Assembly (NCBI RefSeq): GCF_000004075.3
Contig: NC_026658.2
Coordinates: forward strand, 23,052,075-23,116,074
DNA length: 64,000 bases
Direction of reading: 5' to 3'
DNA from: Cucumis sativus
Taxonomy: Eukaryota > Streptophyta > Magnoliopsida > Cucurbitales > Cucurbitaceae
The notes under the pieces are model-generated. The model made no database searches and was not told the DNA's origin. It saw only the letters and a list, made by a program, of their open reading frames with translations. Position 1 is the first letter of the stretch. The number at the start of each line of letters is the position of its first letter. Shown here piece by piece: positions 50,369 through 63,273 of this stretch. A program made the translations under genes and the position numbers.

Positions 50369-51999
50369 GAAGAAAGTTGAAGGGTTCATATATGCGTGGA
50401 GATGGAGAATCAAATATCGAACTTTGAGTCAATAATATGAACACTATAACGAATTATGCTCACTTTTGAATAAAGCTTAAGTGCTTCTGACTTTTATCAC
50501 AAAGTAGACTTTAGCCTAGAATTACAATTTTCTTCGATAAAGTGTTTTCTTGATTGTATCTAATTCAATCACTATATTTTAATTAAAATTTAAATATACT
50601 TTGAAAGTTTTTACTTTTTAACTTTAAAAAATATTCAAATTCGATTGTGGTTCCTTTATTTTGGCCTGAACTTGTGTATTAATTGCTAACATGTGTATGT
50701 AATATTGTTAGGTATAAGTTGGCTAAAGTGAGAAAATGATGACAAAATTAGTTTAATTTAATTGTTTGTTTCTAATGTCATGGGGGCTTTAAAAGATTAT
50801 TTTTTAAAAAAGATGGAGAAACCAAAATATATATTATAACAATTATCGATCCAAAATATATATTTTTTTCTTCCAAAAAATAAGAATTTAAATATTAAAC
50901 AACCAAAACGAAAGTAAAAATTCAGACAAATTAGTCTATGTCTCTTATTATTTGATGATCAATGTATGCAAGTTAAAATCGTCAAAAAAAATTGTACGAT
51001 ATTAAACCTTAGATAAGTAGTTGTTACAGCCAAAATCTGTTTCTTCCCAAACATTTATTGTTTTCATGGCTTTTATTGATGTATAAAAAACTTGATGACA
51101 CTAAAATGATAACAAAATAGTAAGACTTATAAACAGAAGAGATGAAGATGAATAAATCAAAACAAATCCAGTAAAGTTGGAGAAACCAAGCATTGATGAG
51201 TTGGTAGAAAAAGTAGAGACTAAAAAGAGAAGGATGAAAAAGGAATTGGCAAAACATGCATCATGTGAAAGGCTGTGCTGTCATCCATGGATTCTGTACC
51301 ATCTGTCCTTTTGTCTTTTTCCCTCAAGGAGTGAGTTGGAAATCTCACAAACCAAACATATTAATGGCACAATTAGGAAGTAATATCTTTTCTAGACTCT
51401 ACTTCAATATTTATTCACATCACATGTTTGACTTACTGTGACCTGAAATGGGTTCTCAACATATACTACTTTAAACGATATTTTAAAAGGTAAGAAGAAG
51501 ATAGAGATTTCACCTAAATAATGGTAGATTTTGAATCACTCTTGGTATAACAAGTTTAACTTATACAATAGATACTACTTCGAGATTAAAAGAGAAAAAG
51601 AAAAACTCACAAGAATTGCCTGCTAATTCCAGGTTTTGTTAAAAGAAATACAACCAAAACTGCTGAGGGATGAGATATCCTGACTGAAGATGGTAATATT
51701 ATGTAATCATCTCTGATGTGCGAGTTCTTGTATGGGCGCTACTGGAGATGACAAAGTTTCACCTATAACTCGTAGTTTCTATGAGTAATGGTCTGAAGAG
51801 AGAAGTGTATATGATGATGATGACTGAACGGTTCACCTTTTGAAATCTTGGTTCTGGAATGGCTCCAACATGCCTATAAATATTCTTTTCCAAACAACTC
51901 CTGTATTCGCAATATGTACAACTTAACTGATGAGAGATATCTGTAACTGAAGGAAACTAAACAAAATGGTGTGGATGGATACTGCAATTTTGTAACGAT
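49591..51999. other. Spacer between kinase promoter and SH2 gene 3' end
   Basis: Mostly AT-rich, with an (AT)n run at 50334-50363. The part next to 52000 is probably the 3' leader of the SH2 gene. One unusual plus-strand stretch at 51150-51441 is listed separately. Confidence 0.5.
51147..51441 (+). other. Protein-like stretch, unidentified
   Basis: A plus frame without an ATG until its middle reads KPSIDELVEKVETKKRRMKK, strongly charged and helix-like. An overlapping frame from the ATG at 51256 gives 61 codons, starting MHHVKGCAVIHGFCTICPFV. Composition is less AT-rich than the spacer. It could be a small gene with an intron, a relic or chance; I do not recognise a family. Confidence 0.2.
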
Positions 52000-54900
52000 T
52001 TAGTGGCTTCGAATTGTCCTGCACGTCAAAGATTTAATAAACATTAGCAAAGCAGTCAGTCCCCTCCCCACAAACACAGGACGGAAATGGATGAAGTGAG
52101 ATTGAATGAAGAGACGAAAAGAATTTGTAAGGTAAGGTTTTGGATTGTTTGTACCTTCCCAAACGAGAGAGCTCGGGTTCTGCTAGAAGCATGTCCTGGA
52201 GACTTCTCATATTCTTCTCTCCTTCAGTAGAACTATGAAGAAAAAACCTTTTGGTTTAGGCATGCAGAAGGCAATTTTGCTTCTAATTAGAGTATATGAT
52301 CACTAAACTTGCAACCACATACAGGCGTCAATGATAACTTGTTGAGAATAGTTGAAATTTCTTTTGGACTACCTTTTATATTTTAATGGAAATCCATTAC
52401 ATTCATGTGATATATATCTTCCATTAGTTTATTTTTCATAAATCCTTTTCCATATAGCATACCCCAGAGAACCATGTTCATATTTCCATTAGTTGTTAAG
52501 TTTTCAACTCAAAAACTTGAGCATTACTGCCAGGCTCCCCACGTGGTTCTTCCAAACTTCACTTTAAACTTAGCGTTGGAAAGAAACTTAACTAAGAGAA
52601 ACTATCCAGCAAATATGATATGATATAAGTTGCAATGTAATTCATAACAAGGATAAACAAGATGACCATATTACCTGAAAATGCGATCAAGTGTAAGAAG
52701 TCTGTGATGAAGAGCATAATCATTGCCAACATAGGTAACTACCAAGCTACCGGCATCAGGATGAGGCCAGCTTCTTGAGGTGGGAAATCGAAGAATAAAC
52801 GTCCCAGGATCTTGAAGACCTGCTGGACTTTGAAGTGATAACTCAGCTTCTTCCTTGGTAATGAATCCTTCAATCCACTTAGGTGATAAAGAACTCCACA
52901 TTGCATTTATCCATTGTCTGGATAAAGTAAAAGCTACAGGATATAACCAACACCACATTCTTTCGAAGTTCTCTTGGGCCAGATACTCTTGACAACCAGA
53001 AATTCTTCTCAGCAACTCAAAATCCTGAAATTTATCAACATTAAGAAAATAATAAAAGATAAAAAGCTCTTTGATTCAGAGGCGAGTCTAAGGGAAATCT
53101 GTCTGTTGAAAGCTCACTCAAAGTCCTAAACGAATTAAGTGCAATAAGAGTGCAGACACCAACTCCGAAAACAACATAGATAATTTTGAAGTTGAAAGAA
53201 TTACAAAAAGTAAATTCTTCCTCGAGAACCAAGAAGAGAGGAATACCTGCTGAGTAAGAGATCTAGAGCTGCAGCCAGAAATTCTCATGAATTGCTCTTC
53301 AATCTCAAAAACAACATTCTCCCAATGAACATGATGCTTATTTTGTGAGATTGAGTTCCAAGCTCGTGTTCCCTCCTCTATTAATTTTCTTGACATTAAT
53401 ATTTGATGCCTGAAAGGAAAAAAAATTGTAAGTATTCTTTACTGGAAGAAAATCAGAATGAAATATATTCCTTACTGGAAGAGTATTAGAATAGTGTATA
53501 AGGCAAAAACTAAAAGTTACTTCCAAGAAAGGTTTGTCATGGCAAAGTAATCCAAGGACATCCAAGTTAGCATGCATAACTGTATCCTAACAATGGGAAA
53601 AGATACTGAAGCAATTCAAACTCAAAGTGAAATTGTATTGATGCAACACATAAAATTTCAAATACAGGGAAACTTTTAATTCTTTCAGACTGAAAATATT
53701 CTGATGAACATTATTGCAGGTCTGCAGGTATGTTACAGAAATCCCAAAATAAAGGACAACTTCCAGACATCAACGAATGAAGATTACCTGTGGTGCAAGC
53801 ATCCAGAATATAGAGAAACATGCTCAGCAAATTCCAAAATTTCTTCCTGTGACACAGAGGTTGCAATCTCCTTGAGCAGAAGTGACCTCTCAGATAAACC
53901 TCCTAGGCAATATTTGAAAATGTTCACATCTGATATTGGATTTCCATTGGTTCTAGTTCTATTTAGAACCGAGTGCCTTGCTTCAGTGCTTCCGGAGTCT
54001 GATGGGGAGGCTCCAGTCGATCCATTATTTTTGGATCTTTCTGTTCTTGAGCCAAACCCATTTCCAGCCTAGTGGAAACAACACTGGTTAACAATATATG
54101 ACTAAGGGGAGTAAATAGACAATCAAAATCAAAAGAACTTCTTCATAATGCAACCTAATCATCCTTGTCTTTACAAAAAAGTCTGCTTTAAATGATCGGT
54201 TATCCATTATTAGAGTGCATGTTAGTTTAGTTCAAAGTCAAGAAGTAAATGGCAAATACCCCATTAGCAGTAAAGGAATGAGAATTGCATTCCTCATCTG
54301 GTTGCCCTGATGAAGGATCATCGATAGGGGTTGGTCTATCTTGCCCTAATTTAACCCTCTTCAATAGTGGACTTGGCTTTTCTTCTTCAACTGAAACATG
54401 CTCATGTTCTGAGGTTCCATTGTCCAGACCAGATGACCGAGATACATCTAGTGGATGGAAGGTAGATCTTTTCAACATCAAAGTTGACATACGAGTGTTT
54501 CGACTCCTTGATATACAGCGAATTGGAGAAGAGAGAGCCTCGAAGAAGGGATACGCCTCAACTCTAGGTATACAAAATCTAATGCGGAAGAGCTTGTTAT
54601 CACATTTAGAAGATAACTGAAATCATAAAAAAGAAAAATGTCAGAGAGCCGCTATAAGCCTACAACACAAGCTGAGAAGAACAAGGCAGAGGAAATCTAG
54701 TTTAGACATAAGATAGAATTTTCTGTTCCTCAGTGTTTCCCATTATATAATATTAATTTATCTTTTAAAAAAATGATTCCTCATGGCAAGAAAAAGTGAA
54801 ATGCACAAATCAATTCATAACAAAACTGCCCTCATGGCGGTACAAGAGTTCCCAGTCAAGGAAATTATGATGTACATGATTCCTAATTAGCAAAACTTTC

Positions 54901-57900
54901 AAAGACAAATGACAGAATAGCCATATACTGGGAACCATAATCTTTATGTTCTTCTGAAGAACTCGAGAAAAAATCTCATAGTTATTATATAGTTTTGCTG
55001 AATGAAAATTAGTTGTTCAAGAATTTGAATATTGAAGTTGTGCAGACAAATATCTTCAGATTAATCTTGCGTATTTGTATCTACCTGAGATATTTTTAGC
55101 TTAAAGGAGGCACGCCCATGCAACAGTTTACTTGGTCTGTCACTGGATGCAAATTCAACACCATCATAGCTTGCCAAAAGGGGAGCTTCTTCATCACCTG
55201 ACTTCTCCACAGCTTCCCCGCTGTCAGCATAGATGAGGGAGGCAACAACCTGTTACATAATGAATAACAGTTCCAAACTGAGTGTCAAGATGTGAACCAA
55301 ACCTAATTTACCACTAGACAGATCATATAATATCATTGGCACAAACCTCAAGTTCCTTCAGAACTGGCTGGCCAGAGGAATCTAACAGCATAACATCCAG
55401 TGAAAAATTTCTACGACAAGATGGCTGTGGTTCGCAAGGAAGAAATGAAATTAAAAGTGATAAAAAAATATATATATCAATACGGCAGAAAGCTCCCTAA
55501 CCTTGCCACCAACTATATTCCAGATGCCATCACCCCCCTCTTCAATCTCCATGGTAGAAGAGTTGTCAATAAATAATTTAACAGGTAGGTCCTGGCATAA
55601 TAGCAGCATATATGAGAGAAAAATTCTTGATTTTGGCAAGAAATTCAGTTAGTTCGTCTTAAACGTAACATCAAAAAGATAGTCCTGCTGCACCTCAGCA
55701 TAATGATCCCTGATCAACGAAGCTGAAGGCAAAACCTTTTCATTATGAATATATCCCTGTAAGCTGATGTCTTCACCATTGTTGCCTAAAACAATCGTCC
55801 CCAAAGCCCTTGGAAAGGTGTCTTCACTGAGTGAAGATGACACAGGCTTTTCTCCAACCATTTTTCCATCAATATGCAGCCTGACAAAATCAGTGGAGAC
55901 CTGGAAATGTAAAGTAAGAAAGTAAGCACCTCTAATTTAGCTGGCACATTTTCCAAGGGGGAGAAGGGCAACCAACCATAAACGTGTGCAGTGTAGTTAA
56001 ATATTCGTGTATGAAGTTTCATTTCCAATATGCATACTCATAGCTTATGTGAAATTAGTTCAAACCACAAGTTCCTCCATTTTACCTCCCTAGACCCAAA
56101 GTAAAAGACGACTTGTTTTACCTTCAAGAACTCATCATCTTTGAGATGATACCATCAAACCGATAAACCTCTTATGATAAAAACTATCTTTACACAGTTC
56201 TTCTCTGATTTATATGTGCAATTATATCTCTGATTTATGCTGAAAAGAAATGCATAAACAGTCTTGGATACTAACTCTTGTTTCTTTCTCCTCACCACAT
56301 CCACCATCTACAATTCACATAATGGAGCACAATTGGATACATATCTTCCGCGATCTGTCACTTCTCTGTCCCGATCTTTAATTTTATTTTAGACAAATGT
56401 TTAATAATTTTTCATAATCATGTTCTAAGTTTAGAATTGCTATTCCTTAATGTATATTGAATTCCCATTCTTCATTTCCTAGATATTGGCACAACATATT
56501 TGGTACTCTCAACCTACATTCAACTTTAAAATAACTATCCCATTTGGTCCACCAATCTGCTAAGTTCTTTATAATAAATTGCTTTCCCTAAAACAATTTG
56601 TAACATATTTCAAACTGAAAATATTTATCACAATAAGTGTAAAGACCTATTTAATCAAATTACACAGTTTAGAAAATATATATTAAGCTGCAAAACTGGG
56701 CAAGTCACGGGGCCAATAGTAATGCAATATACCTCACATCCAATGTGAACCCATTTTTCCATAGGAAAATCGACATCTAGATATTCATGTGGAACTACAT
56801 TTGCTGAAGAAGAACTGCCAGGGCTGGAACCTTCATCAGCTTTGTGTAAGGTGGTCAAAGGCATAATCTTCAGTCTATTCCATTCACTCAGAATGAGAAA
56901 AGGAGTCATGCTTGAGGAATCTAATTGCACCTGAAACAACTCATCCAAAACAAAGTGGGAAAATTAAAATGGTTAATCAAAACATCTCTAGATTGTTCAT
57001 AACATCCTTTTAACCAGCTCAGCAAGCTAGAAATTCAACCGATTGACATAAGAAAACCAAGGAAGTAAGCTTATGGGGAAATATTTTTTGATGAAGGAAC
57101 AATTTCATTGAGTTAGCTCATGTGGAAATATGCCAATCAACACCCTATATGGCTATATCGAATATATTGTCTCTCACAGTGAAATAACCAGATTTTACCA
57201 TGAAATCACTAAGGCTCCACTGGATGCTATTTGGTTATTTGTTTTTTGTTTTTGAAATTAAGCTTATAAATACTCCTTCTAACGAGTTTCAAAGGTAATC
57301 TACTATTTGTAGTGTTTTAGAAAAGTCAGGACAAGTTTTTGACAAAATGAAAAGAGTAGTTTTTTTCTTATGGAATTTGGCTAAGAATTTGCGTGTTTCT
57401 TTAAGGGAGATAAAAACCATTATGAAGAAATTGTGTGAAAACAAGCATAATTTTCATAAACTAAATGGTCATAAAATGCTAATCAATAGTGATCCTTGCA
57501 TTTGAGTTAGGAGAAGAGTTCAATATCTATACACATTTCTTTATAATGGTTTTGCAGAATATCCAATGTTTCATTAAAAGTCTTAAACTTTGTAGAAGCA
57601 CTTGACACTGAAAAGCAGCTAACCATGTGGCTCTCTTAGTATTTACATGATCAGAGCAAAGAAATGATGCGCTTATTTCAAAAGACCCAAAAAATTCCAA
57701 AAGAAAAAAACATTAGAAACACCTGGAAGAAAACTAAGCAAACACATACACTAAGCTGCCTGAAAAATACGGTCCTGATGTTCAGAATGGTCATTACATA
57801 TGAATTTGAAAGATTTGATCAGATGTACTAAAAGCACAGAGCAGCCAATCTACCAACAAGGGGTGCTCACAAAATCATAGACAAAAAACAACACATGACA

Positions 57901-58124
57901 ATGGATACAAGATCAAAAGGGAGGAGAAATTAGGAAAAAGAAACAAAAGCACAAGTAGAGTATGAGCAAAGTTAAACCTGTTGAAGGATTGAAACAGGGA
58001 ATGTAGTAGAATTCATAAGATAAACCCAAAAGCAAACAGTAAAACACCCATCGTCTCCATCAAATTCCAGCCGCAGATTCTTGAGCAGCGAGTATTCGTC
58101 GCTTTCATTCACTTCGCTGCCCAT
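52000..58124 (-). CDS. SHA/SHB: Plant STAT-like SH2-domain protein (SHA/SHB type, 732 aa)
   Basis: Thirteen exons on the minus strand: 58124-57978, 56930-56733, 55900-55694, 55591-55502, 55424-55347, 55249-55085, 54616-54260, 54068-53788, 53586-53521, 53409-53247, 53024-52675, 52232-52155 and 52018-52000. The N-terminal half reads like a lectin-type sandwich (FDGDDGCFTVCFWVYL; EKWVHIGCEV; FVRLHIDGKMVGE). A linker of about 120 residues rich in Ser/Pro/charge contains KRVKLGQ, a possible nuclear signal. A helical linker and an SH2 domain follow, with WIEGFITKEEAELSL and GTFILRFPTS, the Arg being the phosphotyrosine-binding residue. Family knowledge: Arabidopsis SHA and SHB are the plant STAT-type linker-SH2 proteins, about 640 residues. 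The last exon is short (ending RTIRSH) and the least certain. Confidence 0.85.
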
Positions 58125-59893
58125 GATTCTCCTCACTCTTTGAACCCACAAACTCAAAAGGGTTCCTTTCTTTTACCAAAAACAACCCATCAAAGACGAA
58201 ACTCCATTCCCACCCTCGACCCTTTTTCTCTTTCAAACCAACGACTTTACCATGACCTCTCTCCTTCTCTCAGGTTGTTCGATAAAGCGAAACGCAGCTT
58301 CCTTCTGACGGCTGTTAACGGTTGGTGCAGTGTTCCGATGGCGCTAGGAAATGGGTTTTCATCCGGTGGTTCGATCTATACGGTACACAATTCAAATGAC
58401 CGGTTGTGATTTGAAGTTTGTAATTGTGTTTTGATCTTGTGGCATGGAAGAAGATGATTGGAAGAACAAATAGCATGGTGTTCATATATAATGGTAGTGC
58501 TACTAATTTGGACACTCCCCTCCCTCACTTTTTTTACCCTTTTATTCTTTACCATATGTGACGATAGAATCGAATCTTTGACATTTTAAAGTGAGAGTCA
58601 ATTCAACGAATTAAAATTGTATTGACGTTTAGATTATCAAGGTGTAGACATTTTTTTGACAATTATTAATCTTTATAACTAAGATACTAGATTTTCGTCA
58701 ATGTGTCTACATTCTCATCGATATTTCTATATATTATGGGTTTGATGTCAACCTACGAAGGAAATCGACATTTCTATTGTATTCTAAAAAAAAACCCACG
58801 AAACGTTAAGGAAAAAGAAATGTTGCTAATGGTAAATATAACATCAATATTAAATATTTTAATTTGTTTTGAAATTTTTGAAATATATATTATTCATCTA
58901 CTTTTCTTTTAAAAATGTTTATCATAATGGAAGTTTTGTCAATGTTTTAGACGTTAGTGGTAATCTTTATGCTTTAAATTTATTCTATTTTAGTGTTTAC
59001 ATCATTTGATCATATACCCAAACATACGCTAGAATTAAATAGTTTCTATAAATTTATTGATTTTTATTTTTGACGTTTGGTTAAGAATTCAAATGTTATA
59101 TAGAAAATATGAAAAATCGACTATATTTAAACATTTTTCTATTATAATATTTTAAAGGACAAAAACTCATTCTAGTCTTTTGTTTATTTAAAAGAAATAT
59201 CCATATACTCTCAAAAGTTAAGATAGTATAGCGGTGACCAAATCAATGTTTTTGATGTATGCCAAATCCAAATTCATGCTTAGGAGATACCAAATTAAAT
59301 TCATGCTTAAGAGTATCTCCTAGTTTGAAATGTGTTTAAGAAAAATAGTAGGACTTAGAAAATACAAATTTTATTTTTTAAAAATATAATTTAATCTTTA
59401 ACAAAGATTTGAAATATCAATATCTATATCTTTAACTTTCGTCAAAAATGTCTATGCAAATATGACGGTTCGGTAACCTTTTTGAAAAAATTAGAGATGG
59501 AAAAACTTAAAAATTAATGATATTCTTCAAATCTTAAGGATATTTTTTTATTTAACTCGTTATTATTTTCATGAGAAATTTATATTTTAGAAATTTGCAA
59601 AAATTGTATGTTTTAACTCAGCCTTGTTTTTATTTTAGTTGGTGAAAAAATTAATGAAAATTTGAGTCGATAGGAATATATTTTAATTTTTAAAATTCAA
59701 AATATATTTACAAAACATTTCAATATTATAAAAACAAATTTTTTCCATCCAAACAAAACTTGAAAGTTAAAACCATTTTATACCCAAACTATTTGATTAG
59801 TAACATTTTTAATAATTAATTTATCTTTAGTCGCTATATATATATATATATTGCGAATTGGAATTAAAATTTAAAAGAAAACCGCCAGAAAGC
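58125..59893. other. Divergent spacer between SH2 gene and PPR gene
   Basis: It holds the 5' leader and promoter of the SH2 gene and the promoter of the PPR gene, with a (TA)n run at 59834-59850 just before the PPR start. Plus-strand frames at 58140-58409 look like chance readings of the leader. No repeat was recognised. Confidence 0.55.
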
Positions 59894-61477
59894 ATGGGGA
59901 TGAAGAAAACAAGCTTCAAGCTTCCCTTGGCCTTGATCGTTTCTTTTGGATGTAACAATGGCCGCTCTCTCCCTTTCCCCCTCTCTCAACCATTCACAAT
60001 CCTTTCCCCCCATTTTTACCCCAAATCTTTTTGTTCTCAGTCGGTGAACGGCAAATCGAGGAACAGTACTGGCCACCGGGAAACCAACGACACCCAAATG
60101 AAGACCCAAAAGCCAATTTCTCCTTTTCGATTGTCTTCACTTCTTCGTCTCCAAAAGGACCCAACGCTCGCTCTTCAACTCTTCCTCAACCCTAATCCCA
60201 GCTCTTCAGAACCCCCCAAACCCTTTCGTTACTCTTTACTTTCCTACGATCTCATCATCTCTAAGCTCGGACGTGCCAAAATGTTCGATGAAATGGAAGA
60301 AATCCTCCAACAGCTCAAGCAAGAGACTCGTTTTGCTCCTCACGAGGTCATTTTCTGTAATGTCATTGCCTTCTATGGCCGAGCCCACCTCCCTGATCGT
60401 GCCTTCCAAGTGTTCGAAAGAATTCCATCGTTCCGTTGCAAGCGGACGGTGAAATCTGTAAATTCTTTGTTGGCTGCATTGTTGAAGAATCGGCAACTTG
60501 AGAAAATGACGCAAGTTTTTGTGGACATTAGTAACTATGGCTCCCCTGATGCTTGTACTTTTAATATTTTGATTCATGCTGCTTGTTTATGTGGTGATTT
60601 GGATGCTGTATGGGGAGTGTTTGATGAAATGCAAAAGAGAGGTGTAAAACCGAACGTGGTTACTTTTGGGACTCTGATTTATGGGCTTTCTCTGAATTCT
60701 AAGTTGAAAGAAGCATTGAGATTGAAAGAGGATATGGTGAAAGTGTACATGATTAAACCTAATGCGTCAATATATACTACTTTGATCAAAGGATTTTGTG
60801 GGGTTGGAGAATTGAATTTCGCTTTCAAGCTAAAGGAGGAGATGGTTACTAGCAACGTAAAATTGGTCTCGGCAGTTTACTCTACTTTGATCAGTGCGCT
60901 CTTCAAGCATGGTAGGAAAGAAGAAGTTTCTGACATTTTAAGAGAAATGGGAGAGAATGGGTGCAAACCTGATACCGTTACCTACAATGCCATTATCAAT
61001 GGACATTGTAAAGAAAACGATCTCGAATCTGCACATAGAGTTATGGATGAAATGGTGGAGAAAGGGTGTAAGCCAGATGTGTTCAGTTTCAACACAATCA
61101 TTGGATGGTTATGTAAGGAGGGGAAATTAGATAAAGCAATGGACTTGCTTGAAGATATGCCGAGACGAGGTTGCCCTCCTGATGTGTTATCATACAGGAT
61201 AATTTTTGATGGGCTGTGTGAAATGATGCAGCTAAAGGAAGCAACTTCCATACTGGACGAGATGATCTTCAAGGGTTATGTGCCTCGTAATGAAAGCATA
61301 AACAAACTCGTAGACAGGTTGTGCCAGGAATGCAATATGGAGCTGTTGTGGATGATCTTAAACAGTCTGGGAAGAGGAAATCGCATGAATATGGACATGT
61401 GGGCTAGAGTTGTTGCTTTTGTTTATAAGGAGAACCTATCGGAATCCTCCAACTTAATTGACTCATTGATTAGTTGA
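59894..61477 (+). CDS. P-class pentatricopeptide repeat protein (527 aa, or 459 aa from 60098)
   Basis: One intronless frame. About nine or ten 35-residue PPR motifs are visible, such as PDACTFNILIHAACLCGDLD, PDTVTYNAIINGHCKENDLE and PDVFSFNTIIGWLCKEGKLD, with no E or DYW domain. Family knowledge: P-class PPR proteins bind organelle RNA and act in stability, splicing or translation. From the ATG at 59894 a 68-residue N-terminal extension (MGMKKTSFKLPLALIVSFGC) could be a targeting peptide. The ATG at 60098 (MKTQKPISPFRLSSLLRLQKDP) matches the start I recall for At1g53330, which is about 470 residues. Both starts are possible; I give the longer one because it stays open and is rich in basic and hydroxylated residues. 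Confidence 0.9.
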   Translation: MGMKKTSFKLPLALIVSFGCNNGRSLPFPLSQPFTILSPHFYPKSFCSQSVNGKSRNSTGHRETNDTQMKTQKPISPFRLSSLLRLQKDPTLALQLFLNPNPSSSEPPKPFRYSLLSYDLIISKLGRAKMFDEMEEILQQLKQETRFAPHEVIFCNVIAFYGRAHLPDRAFQVFERIPSFRCKRTVKSVNSLLAALLKNRQLEKMTQVFVDISNYGSPDACTFNILIHAACLCGDLDAVWGVFDEMQKRGVKPNVVTFGTLIYGLSLNSKLKEALRLKEDMVKVYMIKPNASIYTTLIKGFCGVGELNFAFKLKEEMVTSNVKLVSAVYSTLISALFKHGRKEEVSDILREMGENGCKPDTVTYNAIINGHCKENDLESAHRVMDEMVEKGCKPDVFSFNTIIGWLCKEGKLDKAMDLLEDMPRRGCPPDVLSYRIIFDGLCEMMQLKEATSILDEMIFKGYVPRNESINKLVDRLCQECNMELLWMILNSLGRGNRMNMDMWARVVAFVYKENLSESSNLIDSLIS

Positions 61478-62216
61478 TTTCATAGCTCTATCAGGGACAG
61501 TCTTATAATATCCATGTTTAAACTCTTTTTAGTCCTGTCCTATTCCTATCTACCAGTTTGGACTTCCTGTCCTTTATAGGGTAAGAAACTCAACTTTCAT
61601 CTCCTTAGTCTAGGCATCTCAAAACGAGATGTCGAAGTGGATATACAACACACTCATGAAATTGGTTTTGAATAAGTCAGAACGGAACTTACTAGCCATG
61701 TTTTGTATGAAGAACTAGGAGATAGAGATCCTAGTTCTCTATCCATGCAGTATTCAACCGACTATAGCACCAACTCTGAGCACATCTTTCTAGTTGGAAA
61801 ATGAGAGAAGGCTTTATCCCTTAAAAATACATCTACTTTGATCAGGATCTCTTCGATCTACTTGACAATAGTCAGAGTAATGCGAGTCTCTGCAATGGCC
61901 CTATTTCTTAAGAATATAAGAATAAGGGGAGCAGCTATGAAGGGTCCTATTCTATTAGGGCTCAGAGTCAATTTGTCCAGATACTTGCTTCAGCTTGTGT
62001 TCTGCCTAGCTGCATTATATCTGGAACAATTACTCAAGATGGGGTCGTCTATCATGTTGAACAAAGACACGAGAGGTACAACCCAATGAAATTATTTTCA
62101 TTCAGCCCAATAAACGTGTACATCTTTCGAGAGTCCTCAGTTTATAAGCACAAACATGTAATGATTACGGGTTTCAGTTACAGAATTCGCAGGCAGGTAT
62201 GTTAATATCTTCACCA
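61478..62216. other. Convergent spacer between PPR and MSRB1 genes
   Basis: It holds the 3' ends of both genes. A perfect inverted repeat lies at 61711-61738: a 10-bp stem AGAACTAGGA / TCCTAGTTCT with an 8-base loop. No gene was recognised. Confidence 0.55.
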
Positions 62217-63273
62217 TCACTTATCTGGCTTCAATTTCAGTGCCGCACTGCAGAAAGTTTCATTTACAAGTCAGTTCTGACAACCAGCAGGTAGTTAAGC
62301 ACACAAGCACGCCAGCAACATCAACTTACCTATTGATGCAGTAACGTTTCCCAGTTGGCGGCGGTCCATCGTTAAATACATGGCCCAGATGAGCATCACA
62401 GACAGCACAAAGAACTTCCTCTCTAGGCATGAAAATGATGGAAAGGTCTAGCTTGGATTTGACATTATCACCAACAGGTTGGTAATATGATGGCCAACCA
62501 GTTCCACTGTCAAATTTAGTAGATGATCTGAAAGAGATAATATTCACACCATTATTGGAAATTCTATGAAATAACAGTAGCAGACAGAAGTTACAAAAAG
62601 AGTCAAAATATTTACTCAAACAGAGGTGTGTCACAACATATACAGTGGTATATCCCTGCCGTTTTGGTGTTCCAATACTCACTGAAATTGAAGAAAAAAG
62701 TTAAAAAGGAATCAGAACTGTGATCAATAGGTGCGTTATATTGAAGATATTCATTGAAGTATACCCAGTAAAAGCTCTCTCAGTTCCCTTCTGACGGGTA
62801 ATATAAAACTGCTCTCCCGTGAGCCGCTTCTTCCATTCATCATCGCTTAAAGATTTGTAATTCACGGTGCCAGCCTCTGCACCAACAGGCAACTAAGCTT
62901 CTTCAATGTTCAAAATCAAAGTCATGCACAGCATCAAATTGGTAGGAGAAATTCTCTGTCTATGTAAATTTTCTCATGCCACGCCATTGATAATCATTAC
63001 TTGAATTCATTATATCATAGATCAATATTTAGTAAATCTCAAGTTCATAAAGGAAAAGGAAAAACCTTTGATGCCATCTGGTTTCTGGGAAGAGGAGGAA
63101 GAGCAGCCCATTACTCTGGTAGAAGATGATGAAAGCTTTTTGTTTTTGATTGCTCTGAAACTTGGAGGAGAAGAAAAAGAAACAAAGTTGAAACTTTGTT
63201 GGGTTTTTGAAGTACTTATAAACCCAGTTGGAAGAAAAGATAAATTCAAACTTCTGGCAGCCATTGTCGACAT
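62217..63273 (-). CDS. MSRB1: Plastid methionine-R-sulfoxide reductase B1 (204 aa)
   Basis: Five exons on the minus strand: 63273-63066, 62876-62765, 62681-62616, 62527-62330 and 62247-62217. It reduces the R form of methionine sulfoxide in oxidised plastid proteins. Residues 1-55 or so are a Ser-rich transit peptide. The SelR domain has zinc cysteines C120, C123, C169 and C172 ([18 protein letters not shown]) and the catalytic C192 in RYCINSAAL. At residue 138 ([10 protein letters not shown]) there is Thr where two-cysteine MsrB enzymes have the resolving Cys. That marks the MSRB1 type, which needs another reductant than plain thioredoxin recycling. The exon 2 acceptor at GTGCAG/AGGC was chosen because it alone keeps frame. 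A second in-frame ATG at codon 4 could also serve. Confidence 0.9.

Noticed and set aside
58140-58409. Plus-strand small protein in the SH2 promoter
   Set aside because: Overlaps the antisense leader of the SH2 gene; no recognisable features.
61838-62089. 83-codon frame downstream of the PPR gene
   Set aside because: No family resemblance and located in a 3' region; probably chance.
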